64,000 nucleotides of DNA from Paramyrothecium sp. XJ0827 (Eukaryota; Ascomycota; Sordariomycetes; Hypocreales; Stachybotryaceae). Positions 24,866 to 36,249 of this stretch are shown here, piece by piece; positions within the stretch are counted from its first letter, which is position 1, and each line of letters opens with the position of its first letter. The position numbers and the translations under genes were made by a program. The notes below the pieces were generated by a model. It saw nothing but the letters and a program-made list of their open reading frames with translations, had not been told where the DNA came from and did no database searches. Location of the stretch: positions 4,516,348 to 4,580,347 of the forward strand of contig JAJFPB010000006.1 of the NCBI GenBank assembly GCA_020881915.1, read 5' to 3'.

Positions 24866-25943
24866 ATATAGGCTATATATATATATATACCTTGCTAAAG
24901 ATTAGGCTTAATTATTATATTAGTACTAAGAGTATTATAGACTTTACTATAAGATATAACTTAGGCTATCTAGTAAATTAAAGTTTATTTACCCTTAAAT
25001 AGCCAAGCTAAGTCTCTATTTAATATTAAATACTTAGTAACTAATTAATATATACTAGGTAGCTATGCCCCCCTTACTAGTAATATATAGTATTATCTAA
25101 GTGTAGATATTTATTACTTATTAGATAACTAATATAGGTATATAGCTTAGTAATATTACTAAATCCTCTAGTTTAGGAATATCTCTTACTTAGAGAAATA
25201 GTATGCCCATTATATACTAAGCTAAATATTTGTCTCCTCTGAGGCAATGCCTGTATTAGCCTTATTTAATATATGTAATTATTTATTAGCTATATTTAGC
25301 CTAATAATATAGTCTATAATATAGTAATATAAGGAAGTTATTACCCCTAAATGCCTTTGGTGGGTTATGGCTTTCTATTTAATAATTAGGAGGTATTATT
25401 TAATAACGTAGATATTAACCTTACTATATTATGCTTTTCTTTCTTATTAAATAATATAGTTACTCTATTAAACTTTTACTATATCTTTATTATTATATTT
25501 GCAATAGACGCTACTACATCCCTTTAATATATTAGTTATATTTAGCTTATCTTCTAATAATAGCGGGAGTCTCCTAAATATTATTAAGGCAAAATACTTA
25601 TATTAAAGCACAAAATACTCTTCTTACTTATTATAAGTAGGTAGATTATCCTCTCAATAGATATAGCCACCCCTTTTTTAGTCCTTGCATTACTAAAAGG
25701 AGGTAATTAGGCCATTATCTTTTTAATATCTATAGTACTTATTAGTATAACTGGATAGGTAAATTATCTTCAAGTCCGTAGATATAATATAGCTTATGTG
25801 TAAATAGTGTGCTTGGATGGCCGGTCAATAGAACCTCCAACGAAATCGCAGCCACCTACTCCTAACTCTAATCGGTCTAAATAGCCTATTCGCACTCTTC
25901 ACTTATGGAGTTTATATCGCCGACAAATATCAATTGCCAGGAG

Positions 25944-26288
25944 TTATTCTGCTATGTTCATCCATTGCATTATCCCGCATTTGGATGGCAACAGAGGGAA
26001 GAGGATCGCATCCGAGGGTTCAAGACCCTGCGAGAACTGGGTATCATCATCAGACTTTTCGCCTGGCCGTTTGCTCTTGCGTGGTATTGCAGACGGTGGC
26101 CGACGCAAGGACGCATGAGCTCCCAGATAAATAATTCCCAAGGCGCTGCCGACGAGCCTCAGCTCAAGCAGGAAGAAGTCAACATCCTCAACAAAGTCCC
26201 AGGCAGATGTCGTTGTGCTATTTAGAGTGGTATTGAGGCCATCGATGCCGCCACTCACATCGGACAAGCCTGTTGAGTTAACCGACAT
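25944..26288 (-). pseudogene. Signal-peptide-peptidase-like N-terminal fragment
   Basis: An open frame of about 114 codons from the ATG at 26,288. It contains LRLVGSALGIIYLGAHASLR followed by RPPSA, then a charged linker and GLEPSDAILFPLL. From family knowledge, fungal signal peptide peptidases (intramembrane aspartyl proteases) begin with this membrane segment, a HAxLRRPPSA motif and an LxPSDAIxFP motif. The match stops at LFPLL and the rest of the enzyme, including the YD and GxGD catalytic motifs, is absent, so this is a truncated fragment next to RIP-mutated DNA. Family assignment rests on remembered motifs. Confidence 0.5.
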
Positions 26289-27290
26289 TTCTCTTCTAAC
26301 CAAGGTCCCAGGCGAAGATTTGAATATGCATCGTCATCAATATTATAGTTACTGGGGGCAAAGAGTTGTTACGAGCGATGTGTTATTTATGTACCACTAG
26401 GAAGAGAGTTGTGAAATATGGGTGATGGCGGTTTGATCGTTGTAGTATTGCCATTAATTATAAGAAGTTACCCTACTAGAAAAAAAGATAGGAAATAAGA
26501 AGAAATAAACTACTATTTAGGCAAGGATGCTATTGAAAATATGCTACAGCCTTCTCTTAGGCCGTAGTGTTGTAGTAAAATCACGCTATTTCATTTACCC
26601 TCAAGGTGCTGCCAGAACTTGACTTAAGATTAAAAAGGGTGAGATCACACCTGCGCCGGTTTATAGCTATGAGACCTACACAAGTGTGCGAGGCCATGTT
26701 TTGGTCCCAGGCCCATAAATCAGACCCCGCACATCCTTTTTAATTAAAGAACGGTAAGCAGATGCCGAGTGAGACTTTTGTTCCGAGCTATCCACGCAAC
26801 ATTCGCAAGCACCATCGCTTTGGTGGTACATCACGCTCGCAGCAAGGGGTCAGCCATCCTCAAGGTTATGTAGATATACCGTAAGCCTCGTATATCCTAG
26901 CTCTACCTATTGCGTATTTAGCCTTAATTTATCCTAGTGGAATTTGCCTTATTTCTTAACTTTATATCTCCCTACTCCGAGGTAAGGATTGTATGGATTA
27001 TCTATAAAGCTAAGGAATATATTGCTCTACCGATTTTACTGCACTTTCTTTTACTAGTCATCATCTCCTGATAATTCTTTCTAGTTACTTGAGGTATAGT
27101 AACTATATACCCGCTTGATTCTTACGTAGATGTGCATGTAGTTACTACTATCTTAGGCTTAGTAACTTATTAATTTATCTTTATTAGTAGAGAATAGCAT
27201 ATCTATACTATAGTTATTTTAAATATTTATATAATTCTTAGCTTCCTCTTAATACTATACTAATATCTAGTAATAGCAAAAGATAGTATC
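26289..27290. other. Intergenic, partly RIP-affected, no gene seen
   Basis: Mixed composition, with the 26,900-27,290 part AT-rich. No coding motif was recognised on either strand. Confidence 0.4.
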
Positions 27291-27291
27291 A

Positions 27292-27437
27292 ATGCTTTCA
27301 AAAGCAGCTTTTTACTAATAACATATTATCTTGCTGCCTTATTCTCTGGTATTATTACTTACCGCGCTTTCTTTCATCGTCTCAAGCGATTCCCTGGCCC
27401 TTTCTGGGCCAAGGTTACTAAGCTATGGCACACCCCT
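27292..27437 (+). pseudogene. Cytochrome P450 N-terminal fragment
   Basis: After an ATG at 27,292 (MLSKAAF), one T short of frame, the sequence reads a membrane anchor YYLAALFSGIITYRAFFHRL and the proline-rich hinge KRFPGPFWAKVTKLWH, the standard start of fungal microsomal P450s. The match ends at about 27,437 and no I-helix or heme-binding Cys motif follows, so only the first 50 or so codons remain. Confidence 0.75.
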
Positions 27438-28132
27438 GACTGCCAGCGTGTGATCACGTGGTTGGAGACACCCCTGCACTTCGATGATTACCACTTCTAG
27501 GACCCAGATCTGGGACCCCCCTTAGACGCAACATAATTTGAATGTGCGCTTTAATTACAGTACAGTCTTAGTCCCAACCATATTCCGTCACACAGCCTCC
27601 CGGATACTTCCCACAGCCTCTCGGATACTTCTTGAAGTGATTCTGCATATAGGTGATGCCAAGGAAGTATACCCTATTTTATCACTGCTCTATAAGACAG
27701 GCCTCTACCACTTCATAGCTACTGGTTTTAACCCACTTGCTCTATATTTTCAAATTATAATTATTCACTATGGAGACTGCCAAACGCGAGGAAGCATTCA
27801 CAGCAAGATTCCATATAAACATGAATCAAAGCAATAAAAGCTTTATAAGAGCTTGCTTCCACTTTCACCCCCTTGGGCGAAATCTGCCCAGTGTGTTCTC
27901 GACAGCTGTCCGTGACGCATATTTTCCTGCACACTGTCTGTTACAGGCAAAGAAACATAAACCTAGCCCTATAGCCAGCCGTTGAAGGACCAGTAACAAT
28001 AGACACTGCAACAACTTGTGCCAACGCAAGTGCGGTTCCTCCCCCTAAATCCAGACGACTAGGTAGGCTAAAGACAAAAGATTATGGTTAACGTCGCTCT
28101 CCTCTGGTAATGTCCGTCAACGCCCTTGCCGT
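27438..28132. other. Intergenic, no gene seen
   Basis: Ordinary DNA downstream of the P450 remnant and at the 3' side of the minus-strand gene ending at 28,133. A near-direct short duplication (CACAGCCTCCCGGATACTTC and CACAGCCTCTCGGATACTTC) occurs at 27,592-27,632. Confidence 0.4.
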
Positions 28133-29290
28133 TTATAGGTTCCAGGTCGTCGCGACCTGATCTATGTCAGCGGCATGTTGGGCCCTGTTGTTATGAATCC
28201 AGCCCCTATACTGTCCGAAGCTGAGAGCCTGGCTTTCAAAGTAAGCCTCAACTGCAATCGCCAGGGTCGTACGCCTGGCGAAGTCGAGGAAGATTGCGCC
28301 GTAAACCGCGCCCTCATCATCACCTCCCATAAATCTGGGCGCCACCCTGTTGGCTGTCACCGTGCCAGCCTGAGGTTTTGGATTCAGCCAGTAGGCTCCT
28401 GAATCACTGAGTTCTGCAGCTATAAATTGCGTTTCCAGGCCCACTCCGGGCCTTCCACTGACGAAAACAGAGAAGCGTGAGGAGAAGTGATCCATAGCCT
28501 CGACGTAGGCGACCGTGACGGATGTAGGCTTGCCCATTTCATGGACCGGAGCCCGACCTGCAGCCAATTCCTGGAGGAGGAACGTTACGTAGTTCCTCTG
28601 TACCTTACCGCGAGCGGCGCGGTTCAGGCGGGAGAAGTGTAAGGCATGCGAAAGCTCTGATGGGATGAGCGTCGGTCTCTCGGTCGCCGTACCGAATAGG
28701 CGATCGTCAAAGTTCTGAAGCCTACCCTTGAGATGGATCAACGGGTAGCCTGTACTTATCGACATTGGCTCGCAAAACGCTAGGCGCTGGGGTAGATTGT
28801 CAGGAAACACGATCTCGATCCGCTTGGCCTGGTCCTTCGTCTCTTGGAGGGTGCGTTGCCTTCCTAGAGGAAATTGGTCATTGTTATTGGGTAACCTGGA
28901 GAATGGCGGAAATCTTTTATGGACATCCTCGTAGTTCTGCATGACCAGGTTCAAGATGCGAAAATGAGCCTCCTTCTCTGCAGCAGTGTTGAGGTTAATC
29001 AAGGATCCATCGCGGATTCTTGTGTCTACCCAAACTGGGAACACCACGAGAGGAAGGGAACCACCCTCTATGATCCGAGCAACGGAGTTCTGGCCAAGGA
29101 TGCGAATGTCCGCGTCGTCAGTCCACGAGTCGATGCCCAAATCCCCATCGTTATTCCGGACACGGCCCCCGTCGTCGGTGATATAGAGAGCTAAGGGAAC
29201 CGCGATGGGCCCAAACCTCCCCAAATGTTCGACATATACATGCTTTGCTGGTTGCCCATTGACGCGAATCGTGACGTCCAGTGTAGGCAT
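28133..29290 (-). CDS. Intronless 385-residue protein with degenerate zincin-like motif
   Basis: ATG at 29,290 and stop at 28,133; no intron, no signal peptide, no membrane segment. The N-terminal third is beta-rich (LDVTIRVNGQPAKHVYV). The middle has NTAAEKEAHFRILNLVMQNY and STGYPLIHLKGR, and residues 208-222 read LIPSELSHALHFSRL. The SELSHALHF segment resembles HExxH metallopeptidase helices with the first His replaced by Ser211 (Glu212 and His215 remain), so it may be an inactive zincin relative; this is inference. The C-terminus has GGDDEGAVYGAIFLDFARR. The frame is fully intact between RIP-mutated blocks, which suggests it is maintained or recently arrived. No family was firmly recognised. 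Confidence 0.75.
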   Translation of the reverse strand: MPTLDVTIRVNGQPAKHVYVEHLGRFGPIAVPLALYITDDGGRVRNNDGDLGIDSWTDDADIRILGQNSVARIIEGGSLPLVVFPVWVDTRIRDGSLINLNTAAEKEAHFRILNLVMQNYEDVHKRFPPFSRLPNNNDQFPLGRQRTLQETKDQAKRIEIVFPDNLPQRLAFCEPMSISTGYPLIHLKGRLQNFDDRLFGTATERPTLIPSELSHALHFSRLNRAARGKVQRNYVTFLLQELAAGRAPVHEMGKPTSVTVAYVEAMDHFSSRFSVFVSGRPGVGLETQFIAAELSDSGAYWLNPKPQAGTVTANRVAPRFMGGDDEGAVYGAIFLDFARRTTLAIAVEAYFESQALSFGQYRGWIHNNRAQHAADIDQVATTWNL

Positions 29291-29299
29291 TATGGAATT

Positions 29300-30540
29300 G
29301 GAGTGCTTTGCCCGTGTAGTAATAACACAGTTATATGTTCTGTTGGTTTTGTTTTATTTATGTTTTTAGTAAGACTTCTTTTGTGTTGTGTTATGTACAT
29401 GTGAGGTGTTACAGAAGTTAGAACGAGGAGATTTGGGAATGAATATGCATATTTATAGCATAAAATTGTCTTCCACTGGCTCGTATTCTAACTATATGGT
29501 TCCTACACGAGGCGGAAGTATAAGCATAAGATCTAGTGTAAAGAACATCAAAAGTGTGACTGGAGACAGATTGAGTAGCTGAAAGCCGAAAAAGCCCCGG
29601 AAATTTTTGTATATATTACTTTCTGAGTCACTGTAAGATATAATTTTATTTAACTCTACTTCTCGTTTCATACAGAACTCTGATATCATATACGTGGCTT
29701 CATATTCCAGATTTAAAGTGTTTGAGCCACATACGCAAGGCAAAACATTATTATAGCATAAGAAGGGTCGTTACGGTAGCTGGGAGACAAGACCTCCGTT
29801 GCTTAACGAAACCAACTCGACCGCATTCCAACGCATCACCTGGCAACCTACAGCTATCCTCAAGTGAAGAGCACGCGCCCACTAGGCGTCAACCTTCAGG
29901 ATGTAAAGTATGGGACGAATGACACAAGTCCAGCAAAGAGGGTGGAAGCCCCGATCTGTCGGCCAACCTCTTGACGATACCTACGCCATCCTGAAAATTC
30001 AGTGCCCGACGTTTTTACGAACTCTATTTAACAGCCGCCACCAAAATACTTTTTCTTTAGCATGGCTACCTCGAATAGAGTCGGACGCTACAAGCTTAGC
30101 AAGTAACTGACCTTCGAGGCTCTTGCCACAGCCTTTTTGGGTTATATACTGTTATTGTTGGATTGTTCTCGATCGTCTTATAGGAATGATGGCACCTAAG
30201 TTCTAATGGTTGTTCACATTCCATCTCGTTACTTAAGTTTAAATACTTAAGGCCGGACGAAACTTTACTAATTAGCCACCGCTAGAGTAGCTTTTTAACA
30301 ATCTCCTAGACAGTCATAAGCCACATAGGAGGTACCGGAGATAAATCCAATCTAATTAAAACCGGGAAAAGCTAGTGACCTTAGCTGCCCGGTATTTCTT
30401 GCCTATGATAGCTATGATAGTAGTACCCGCATTTAGACTTTTTATAAAGAGCTACATTATATATCAAACAGCCCCACGTAGTGCTATGGCTAGGCATGGC
30501 TATTGATGCTATTTGTGTCTAGATTTTGCAAGGGGCCCTA
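29300..30540. other. Intergenic, no gene seen
   Basis: The left end is the promoter side of the minus-strand gene starting at 29,290. The rest has ordinary composition with only short frames. Composition shifts toward RIP-type near 30,540. Confidence 0.4.
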
Positions 30541-30969
30541 TTATATATAACTTATGGACTTAAGTTAAGTCTATTAGTAAATTATACTAAATTCTAAAAT
30601 ATATTAAGGAAGTTAGAATTAAGTCTATTAAGAGAATTAAGATTAAATCTATTAGATATTTTTATAGTAAAACCCTATAAAAAGTAGATTATTAGAACTA
30701 TAATTAAATCTAGAGTATATTAATATAATTTAAGTATAATATAAGTAAAATTAAAGTAAAAAAATAAGAAGTAAAGTTTTAGTAATAAGATTAAAAGTAA
30801 ATTAGAGCTATAGGATCTAAGGTTTATTAAGTATAATTATTAAATAAGAATTAGTATTTAGGTTATTAAGGGATTTATAAGAAAAAAAAGCTTCTTAGGA
30901 ATAAGTATTTTATTTAATATTATATAAGTATATAAAAAGTAGCTATAAGATATATTAAATACTATAGAT

Positions 30970-31200
30970 CTATTAGAACTATTTATCAAGTTATTTAATT
31001 ACTTATTTATTATTTATAAATTATATTAATATATAGTTATTACTAATAAGATTAAAATATATTTATAGACTTATTATTAGATAATTAAGAAGAAAACTAG
31101 AAGTAAAATAATCTAAGAAATAAAGTTAATTTTAGATATTATATTTATATAGAAGTAATTATAATAATTTCTATTTCTAAGCTATATAATAAAGCTAGTT
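30970..31200 (+). pseudogene. RIP-mutated OrsD-type zinc-finger segment
   Basis: The shifted translation ELFIKLFNYLFIIYKLY, ending in ITNKIKIYLxTYY, lines up with the start of the helicase at 56,495 (LPEYPFMLCNQCEH and the following DEVQTHLRRHH), with Cys to Tyr, His to Tyr and Glu to Lys as RIP would give. It is more diverged than the copy at 33,940-34,878, so it derives from a different family member. Confidence 0.5.
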
Positions 31201-31281
31201 CTATTTATTATATTACTAAAGCCTAGGTATTATTTATAGTTAATTTATATATAACTACCTATATAAAGAGTACTAAGTATA

Positions 31282-31926
31282 TTATAACCTATACTAACCT
31301 TATAACTAAGCTAGTATAGAATAATAATAACCTACTCTAGCTATAATAAATACTATATAAACAAATTAAATAAACTAATAGAAGAATTATAATCTAAATA
31401 TATATTAGTTCTTATTAAGGATATAGTTATATAGAACTAATATAGCTAGAGATTTAGATAGATAATAGGGAAATATATTAAATATAATATAGCTATTTTC
31501 CTAGGGGTCTAATAAAATATAGTCCCTACCTAGTAAAGAGAAAAAGAGACTAATACCTAATTACCTTAGAACTAAGAATATAAATAAATTCCTATATAAT
31601 ACTAAGTAAGAGAAGAACTAATTATATATATATACTTATATAATAACTAAGTATATTAAACTAGATATATTAGTAATTACTTTAATAAAGTAATTATAAT
31701 AAGTATATAAATAGAAGAATTCTACCTTAAAATAAATAAAAAACTACTAGCTATTAATAATATATAGTTCCTAAGATAATCTTTATTATATTATTCTCTT
31801 ATAAATTAGTAATAATCTCTTATATACTTTAAATACTTTTTTATTATTTTATTTAAAAATAAATAAATCCTAAATAATTCTTAATTACTTTATATCTTTT
31901 AATATAAGGCTATTCTAATTATTATA
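31282..31926 (+). repeat. LTR family B, forward copy
   Basis: About 645 bp, matching 50,978-51,621 in the same orientation and 35,248-35,895 inverted. Just before it, 31,223-31,280 matches 49,845-49,905 and the match stops at the LTR edge, so the LTR inserted into an older repeat. Confidence 0.7.
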
Positions 31927-33190
31927 TATTAATAGCTCTTATTTTAGGTAATACTATTATACCTAAAGTAATATTAAAAATAATAAGTAAGTTAACTAAG
32001 CTAATCTCTAAGGGAAAGGAAATAGCCTACCCTATAGTACTAAGGCCTCTACCTACTAAAATTACTTCTAAGAAAATCCCCTTAAGAGATAATATTATTA
32101 TAAATAAAGATCTAATTTTATAATTAGACTCTAATAATAATAATAAAATTACTATTTTATAAGTAAAAATCTAGAAGAATATTTAAATTATTAATAAAAA
32201 GCTTAATTAACTCTAGAATAATATTCTTAATACTTAATAAATCTATAAACTTAAGTAATTTATTAAGAACCTAAAAAAGGAAATAGCTAAAATAGTATAA
32301 TTCTATATAAAGAAATCTAAGAGAAATAGGGAAATATTTAAATAATTCTAAGATATAAATCTTAGTAAAATAATAGAAATATAAAAGAATCTAGAAGCTA
32401 TTTTATAAACTAAAAAGCCTAAGCCCTTTAATAGTACTCTAAGTAAGCTCTAGATATTTATTATATTACTTAAAGTATATTACCTAGATTATTTTTTACT
32501 CTTTATATAAGATTATAATAAAGTAATATTTACTACTTATAATCTAATTAGGAAGGTATAAATATAATTTAAATTAACTCTCTAAGACTATATTAATAAT
32601 ATCTCTATTTTCTAAATAAAAAATATAAAACTTATTTTTTTTAAGTTTCTAGATATTTAAGGAAGAAATTAAATATATCTTTAGGACTACTAATAAAATA
32701 TATAATACTAAGTAAGCCCTTAATTTACTTAGATAGATTAAATCCTATACTAAGCTTATTACTAAGTTCCTTTATATTATTATATTACTTTATTAGTTAG
32801 AAAATATCTTAAAGAAAACCTTCTATAATAAGATTAAATCTAATATTAAAAATAAATTTATTAAAGTTAAGTATAATAAAGTCTTATTATTAGAATATAT
32901 ATATAAAGTAATAGAAATTAATAATTATAACTAGAAATACTATAAGAAAAGAGAGTAAAAAGATAAAGTATAAAGCTTTAAGATCCCCTACTAAATAAAC
33001 TAGAAGAAGAAAAAATTTATTCCTACCTCCTTTAGGACTATACCTAGGCCTATAGAAATTAATATAATCTAGAAAATTAATATAGAATTTATATATTATA
33101 ATTATAAAAAGAAAGAATATTATACTTATAACTACTAGAGTAAAATATAAGATAGAAAGAGAATCTATTTCTAGCTAGTTTAAGAAGACT
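31927..33190 (+). mobile_element. Gypsy-type gag relic, RIP-inactivated
   Basis: Immediately after the LTR a TATTAATAGCTCTTATTTTA tract matches the primer-binding-site side of the element at 16,507. A CCHC knuckle survives at 33,092-33,133 as YYNYKKKEYYTYNY (each Cys and the His read as Tyr). No protease, RT or integrase follows, so the element is truncated at about 33,190. Confidence 0.55.
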
Positions 33191-33199
33191 AGTATTATA

Positions 33200-33600
33200 G
33201 AGAGTTATTCTATACTTAGGTATAGGATTAAGTTAGGTATATATAACTATATCCTATATCTTTATATTTATAAGAGGTAATATCTCCTACCCCCGGCCCC
33301 CTAATACATATAATATATTAAGTAGATCTTTAGTCCCTGGGGGTGAAAATAAGTGGGTCTATTTTAAGAGACTAATATATAATATATTAAGTCCTAGTAG
33401 AACTATACTATTTTACCCCTAGGGGTAAAAATTATATATAGGCCCTTCTACTAACTCCTACTAAGTTTATATATATAGTTATATTTATTTTACCTTACTA
33501 AACTTATTTATATATTATATCTACTAGTTTAAAATAATAGTAATAAACTAGTTTTACTTCTAGAAATAAAATTAAGAATATTTTACTTTTTTTATTTATA
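33200..33600 (+). repeat. Direct repeat C, copy 1
   Basis: Recurs at 34,885-35,247. Both copies carry GGTATAGG, CCCTGGGGGT, AAAATAAGTGGGTCTA and an AGGGGTAAAA segment. This copy contains the perfect 20-bp palindrome TTTTACCCCTAGGGGTAAAA at 33,411-33,430. It may be an LTR or solo element of unknown class. Confidence 0.55.
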
Positions 33601-33939
33601 AGTTACTAAATATATTATAAAGTAAAAGTAGAATTATAATTATAGTCTCTATTAGTATAAGTATCTTAAGATTATATTTTATATATTATATTAGAAATAT
33701 TACTAAAGTAAGTAGCCTAGTAAGCTATTTTTATATATTTATAAATAAAATAAATAATAGAGAAATAAAGAATAAGATTTATCTTTTCCTACCTAAAGCC
33801 TCCTTTATAACTTATAATATATTTTTATTATTTTTACTTTACTTTTTTCTTTTTTTTCCCCCCCTAGTATTATATTTTCTTCTTCTAAATATATTAGTAA
33901 AATAATTATATCTTTTTAGTAGGGCCTATAATAGGAAGA

Positions 33940-34878
33940 GATATTAGCTTAGGGCCTATTACTTATAACTTATGCCATAGACTTAAAGGTTTTTAAAATT
34001 ATATAGTATTCTAAAATATACTAGTAAAATTATACTTAAGGGTTTTTATAAAGTAGTATTAAGGGTTTTTAGGTTCTATAGTAATAAAATAGATTATATA
34101 TATACTATTAGAGAGCTATAATCTTAGAAACTAAGTATATATATTTTTATTTAAAATAAAGTAAAATTATATTTATAGTAGCTATTTAAAATTTGGCCTA
34201 AGTAAATAAAGTAAGATTAAAAGTAGGTCCTAATAACTAGGGAGATTATATTAAGGGAATAGAGCTAGCTATAATAAAGGTAGAAATAATCTATTTTTAT
34301 TTAAGTAATTTAACTTTAATTATTTATTACTACTAATTAAGGGTTAAATAAAAATAGAGGTATTTAATCTATTTACAAAGTTACCTAAATATCTATTTAT
34401 ATTTTATAACTAATATAAGTATATATATATTACTAATAAGATTTAGATATATTTATAGAGATATTATTAAGATATTAATAGTAAGAAAAGGGTAAAGATT
34501 ATTTAAGTAATAAAATTAATCCCAGGAATTATTTATAATTAAATATAATTAAGATAATACCTATTACTAGTAGAAGCTATTAAGCTAGTACTAATTATTA
34601 CTAGGCTATAGCTAGATAATATAAGATATAATTAGTGCCTATATATTATCTAATAAGAGAAGTATATGTGGGATTATACTATAGATAAGTACTAGTAGAA
34701 AAATAAATAGAAATAAGGTAATAATTCCTAAAGAAGAACCTATTAAGTAGAGCGGCTTATACTATAGATAATTAGTATTTATTACTAATGGTTTTTCCTA
34801 TCCTATACTAGTAGTATATAATTTAAAGTTCAAGAGCTAGATATTAAACTAGAGCTAGAAGCCAAGGAATAAGATATT
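33940..34878 (+). pseudogene. RIP-mutated copy of the telomere-linked helicase 5' region
   Basis: Aligns with 56,090-57,005, including about 400 bp of 5' flank and the first 170 codons. Differences are overwhelmingly C-to-T and G-to-A; for example the parent start AAAAATGGAGGCATTCGG reads AAAAATAGAGGTATTTAA here. The Cys and His of the fingers become Tyr. The copy ends abruptly at repeat C. Confidence 0.85.
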
Positions 34879-34884
34879 ATATAA

Positions 34885-35247
34885 AAAATTATAGAGGGTT
34901 ATTCCGTGCTTAGGTATAGGGTTAAGTTAGGTATATGTAATTATATCTTAATATTTATAAGGGGTAACTTCCCCTACCCTTACCTTCCCCCTAATATATT
35001 AGGTAGATTTTTGGCCCCTGGGGGTAAAAATAAGTGGGTCTACTTTAAGAGAATAATATATAATAGAACTATACTATTTTACCCTTAGGGGCAAAACTTA
35101 TATATAGGCCCCTCTATTAACTCTAACTAAGTTTATATATATAATTATATTTATTTTATTTTACTGAACTTATTATTTATATATTATATTTACTAATTTA
35201 GAATAATAGTAATAAACTAGTTTTATTCCTAGGGGTAAAATTAGTAG
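34885..35247 (+). repeat. Direct repeat C, copy 2
   Basis: Direct copy of 33,200-33,600, lying exactly between the end of the helicase relic and the start of an inverted LTR family B copy. The palindrome at 33,411 is imperfect here (TTTTACCCTTAGGGGCAAAA). Confidence 0.55.
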
Positions 35248-35895
35248 TATAATAATTAGGGGTAACCTTATACTATTAGATATAGGGTAACTAAGGATCA
35301 GGTAGTATTTTATTCTTAGATAAAATAATAGAAAAGTAATTAAAGTATTTTATATAAGTTATTACTAGTTTATAAGAGAATAATATAATAAAGATTATTT
35401 TAGGAACTATATATTATTAATAGCTAGTAATCTTCTATCTATCTTAAAGTAGAATCCTCCTATTTATATACTTATTATAATTACTTTATTAAGGTAATTA
35501 CTAATATACTTAATTTAATATACTTAGTTATAGTATATAAGTATATATATATAATTAGTTCTTCCCTTACTTAGTATTATATAGGAATTTATTTATATTC
35601 TTAGTTCTAAGATAATTAAGTACTAGCCCCTTTTCTACCTTACTAAGTAAGAACTATATTTTACTAAATCCCTAAAATAGTAGTTATATTATATCTAATA
35701 TATTTCCCTATTATTTATTTAAATCTCTAGCTATATTAGTTCTATATAATTATATCCTTAGTAAAGACTAGTATATATTTAAATTATAGTTTATTAGTTA
35801 GTTTATTTAGTTTTTTTATATAGTATCTATTATAACTAGTATAGGTTATATTTATTTTATACTGGCTTAGTTATAAGGTTAGTATGGGTTATAAT
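35248..35895 (-). repeat. LTR family B, inverted copy
   Basis: Reverse complement of 31,282-31,926. It starts with TATAATAATTAGGGG and ends with GGTTAGTATGGGTTATA. No internal retroelement sequence was recognised to its right. Confidence 0.65.
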
Positions 35896-36249
35896 AAGTA
35901 GCTTAGCTACTATATACCTTAAGTTTAACTATAAGGGAACTTATATAATAAGCTTGGTATATAGGGGTTAGGTTATTAATATATGGGATATGGCTAATAG
36001 AGGGCTTGTTCTTAGCTAGATAGAGACTTAATATACCTAACCCTACCCTACTAAATAGCTAAATAGCTATATATAAACTTTTATATATATCTTTCTTATC
36101 TTCCTTATATATAAGAAGTAAAAAGATTAGTTATACTCTTTCTTTATATTAGTTCTATTTACTTTAAATAGTATATTCTATAATACTATTTTAGTTTATA
36201 TAACTACCTTACTTTATCTTATAATTCTTTAAATAATAATATATATATA

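Larger units (their letters stand above)
15030..25800. repeat. RIP-mutated block containing retroelement relics
   Basis: About 10.8 kb of AT-rich DNA with CA, TG and CG nearly eliminated up to about 24,000 and partly depleted after that. It contains an LTR-bounded Ty3/Gypsy element (15,884-24,055) and a reverse-oriented solo-like LTR of another family (24,283-24,865). The stretches 15,030-15,880 and 24,870-25,800 are AT-rich with no assignable content. Confidence 0.9.

Noticed and set aside
26010..26030. GAGGGTTCAAGACCCT resembling a tRNA T-arm
   Set aside because: No acceptor stem, D-arm or A box at the right distance, and the sequence is the complement of the coding segment of the signal-peptide-peptidase-like fragment.
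30062..30106. Short frame reading MATSNRVGRYKLSK that recalls the start of a protein kinase domain
   Set aside because: Only 14 codons; no glycine-rich loop or further kinase motif follows in any frame before the RIP-mutated block.
34906..35088. 60-codon plus-strand frame inside repeat C
   Set aside because: It lies in RIP-affected repeat DNA, is not open in the other copy at 33,200, and has no recognisable motif.
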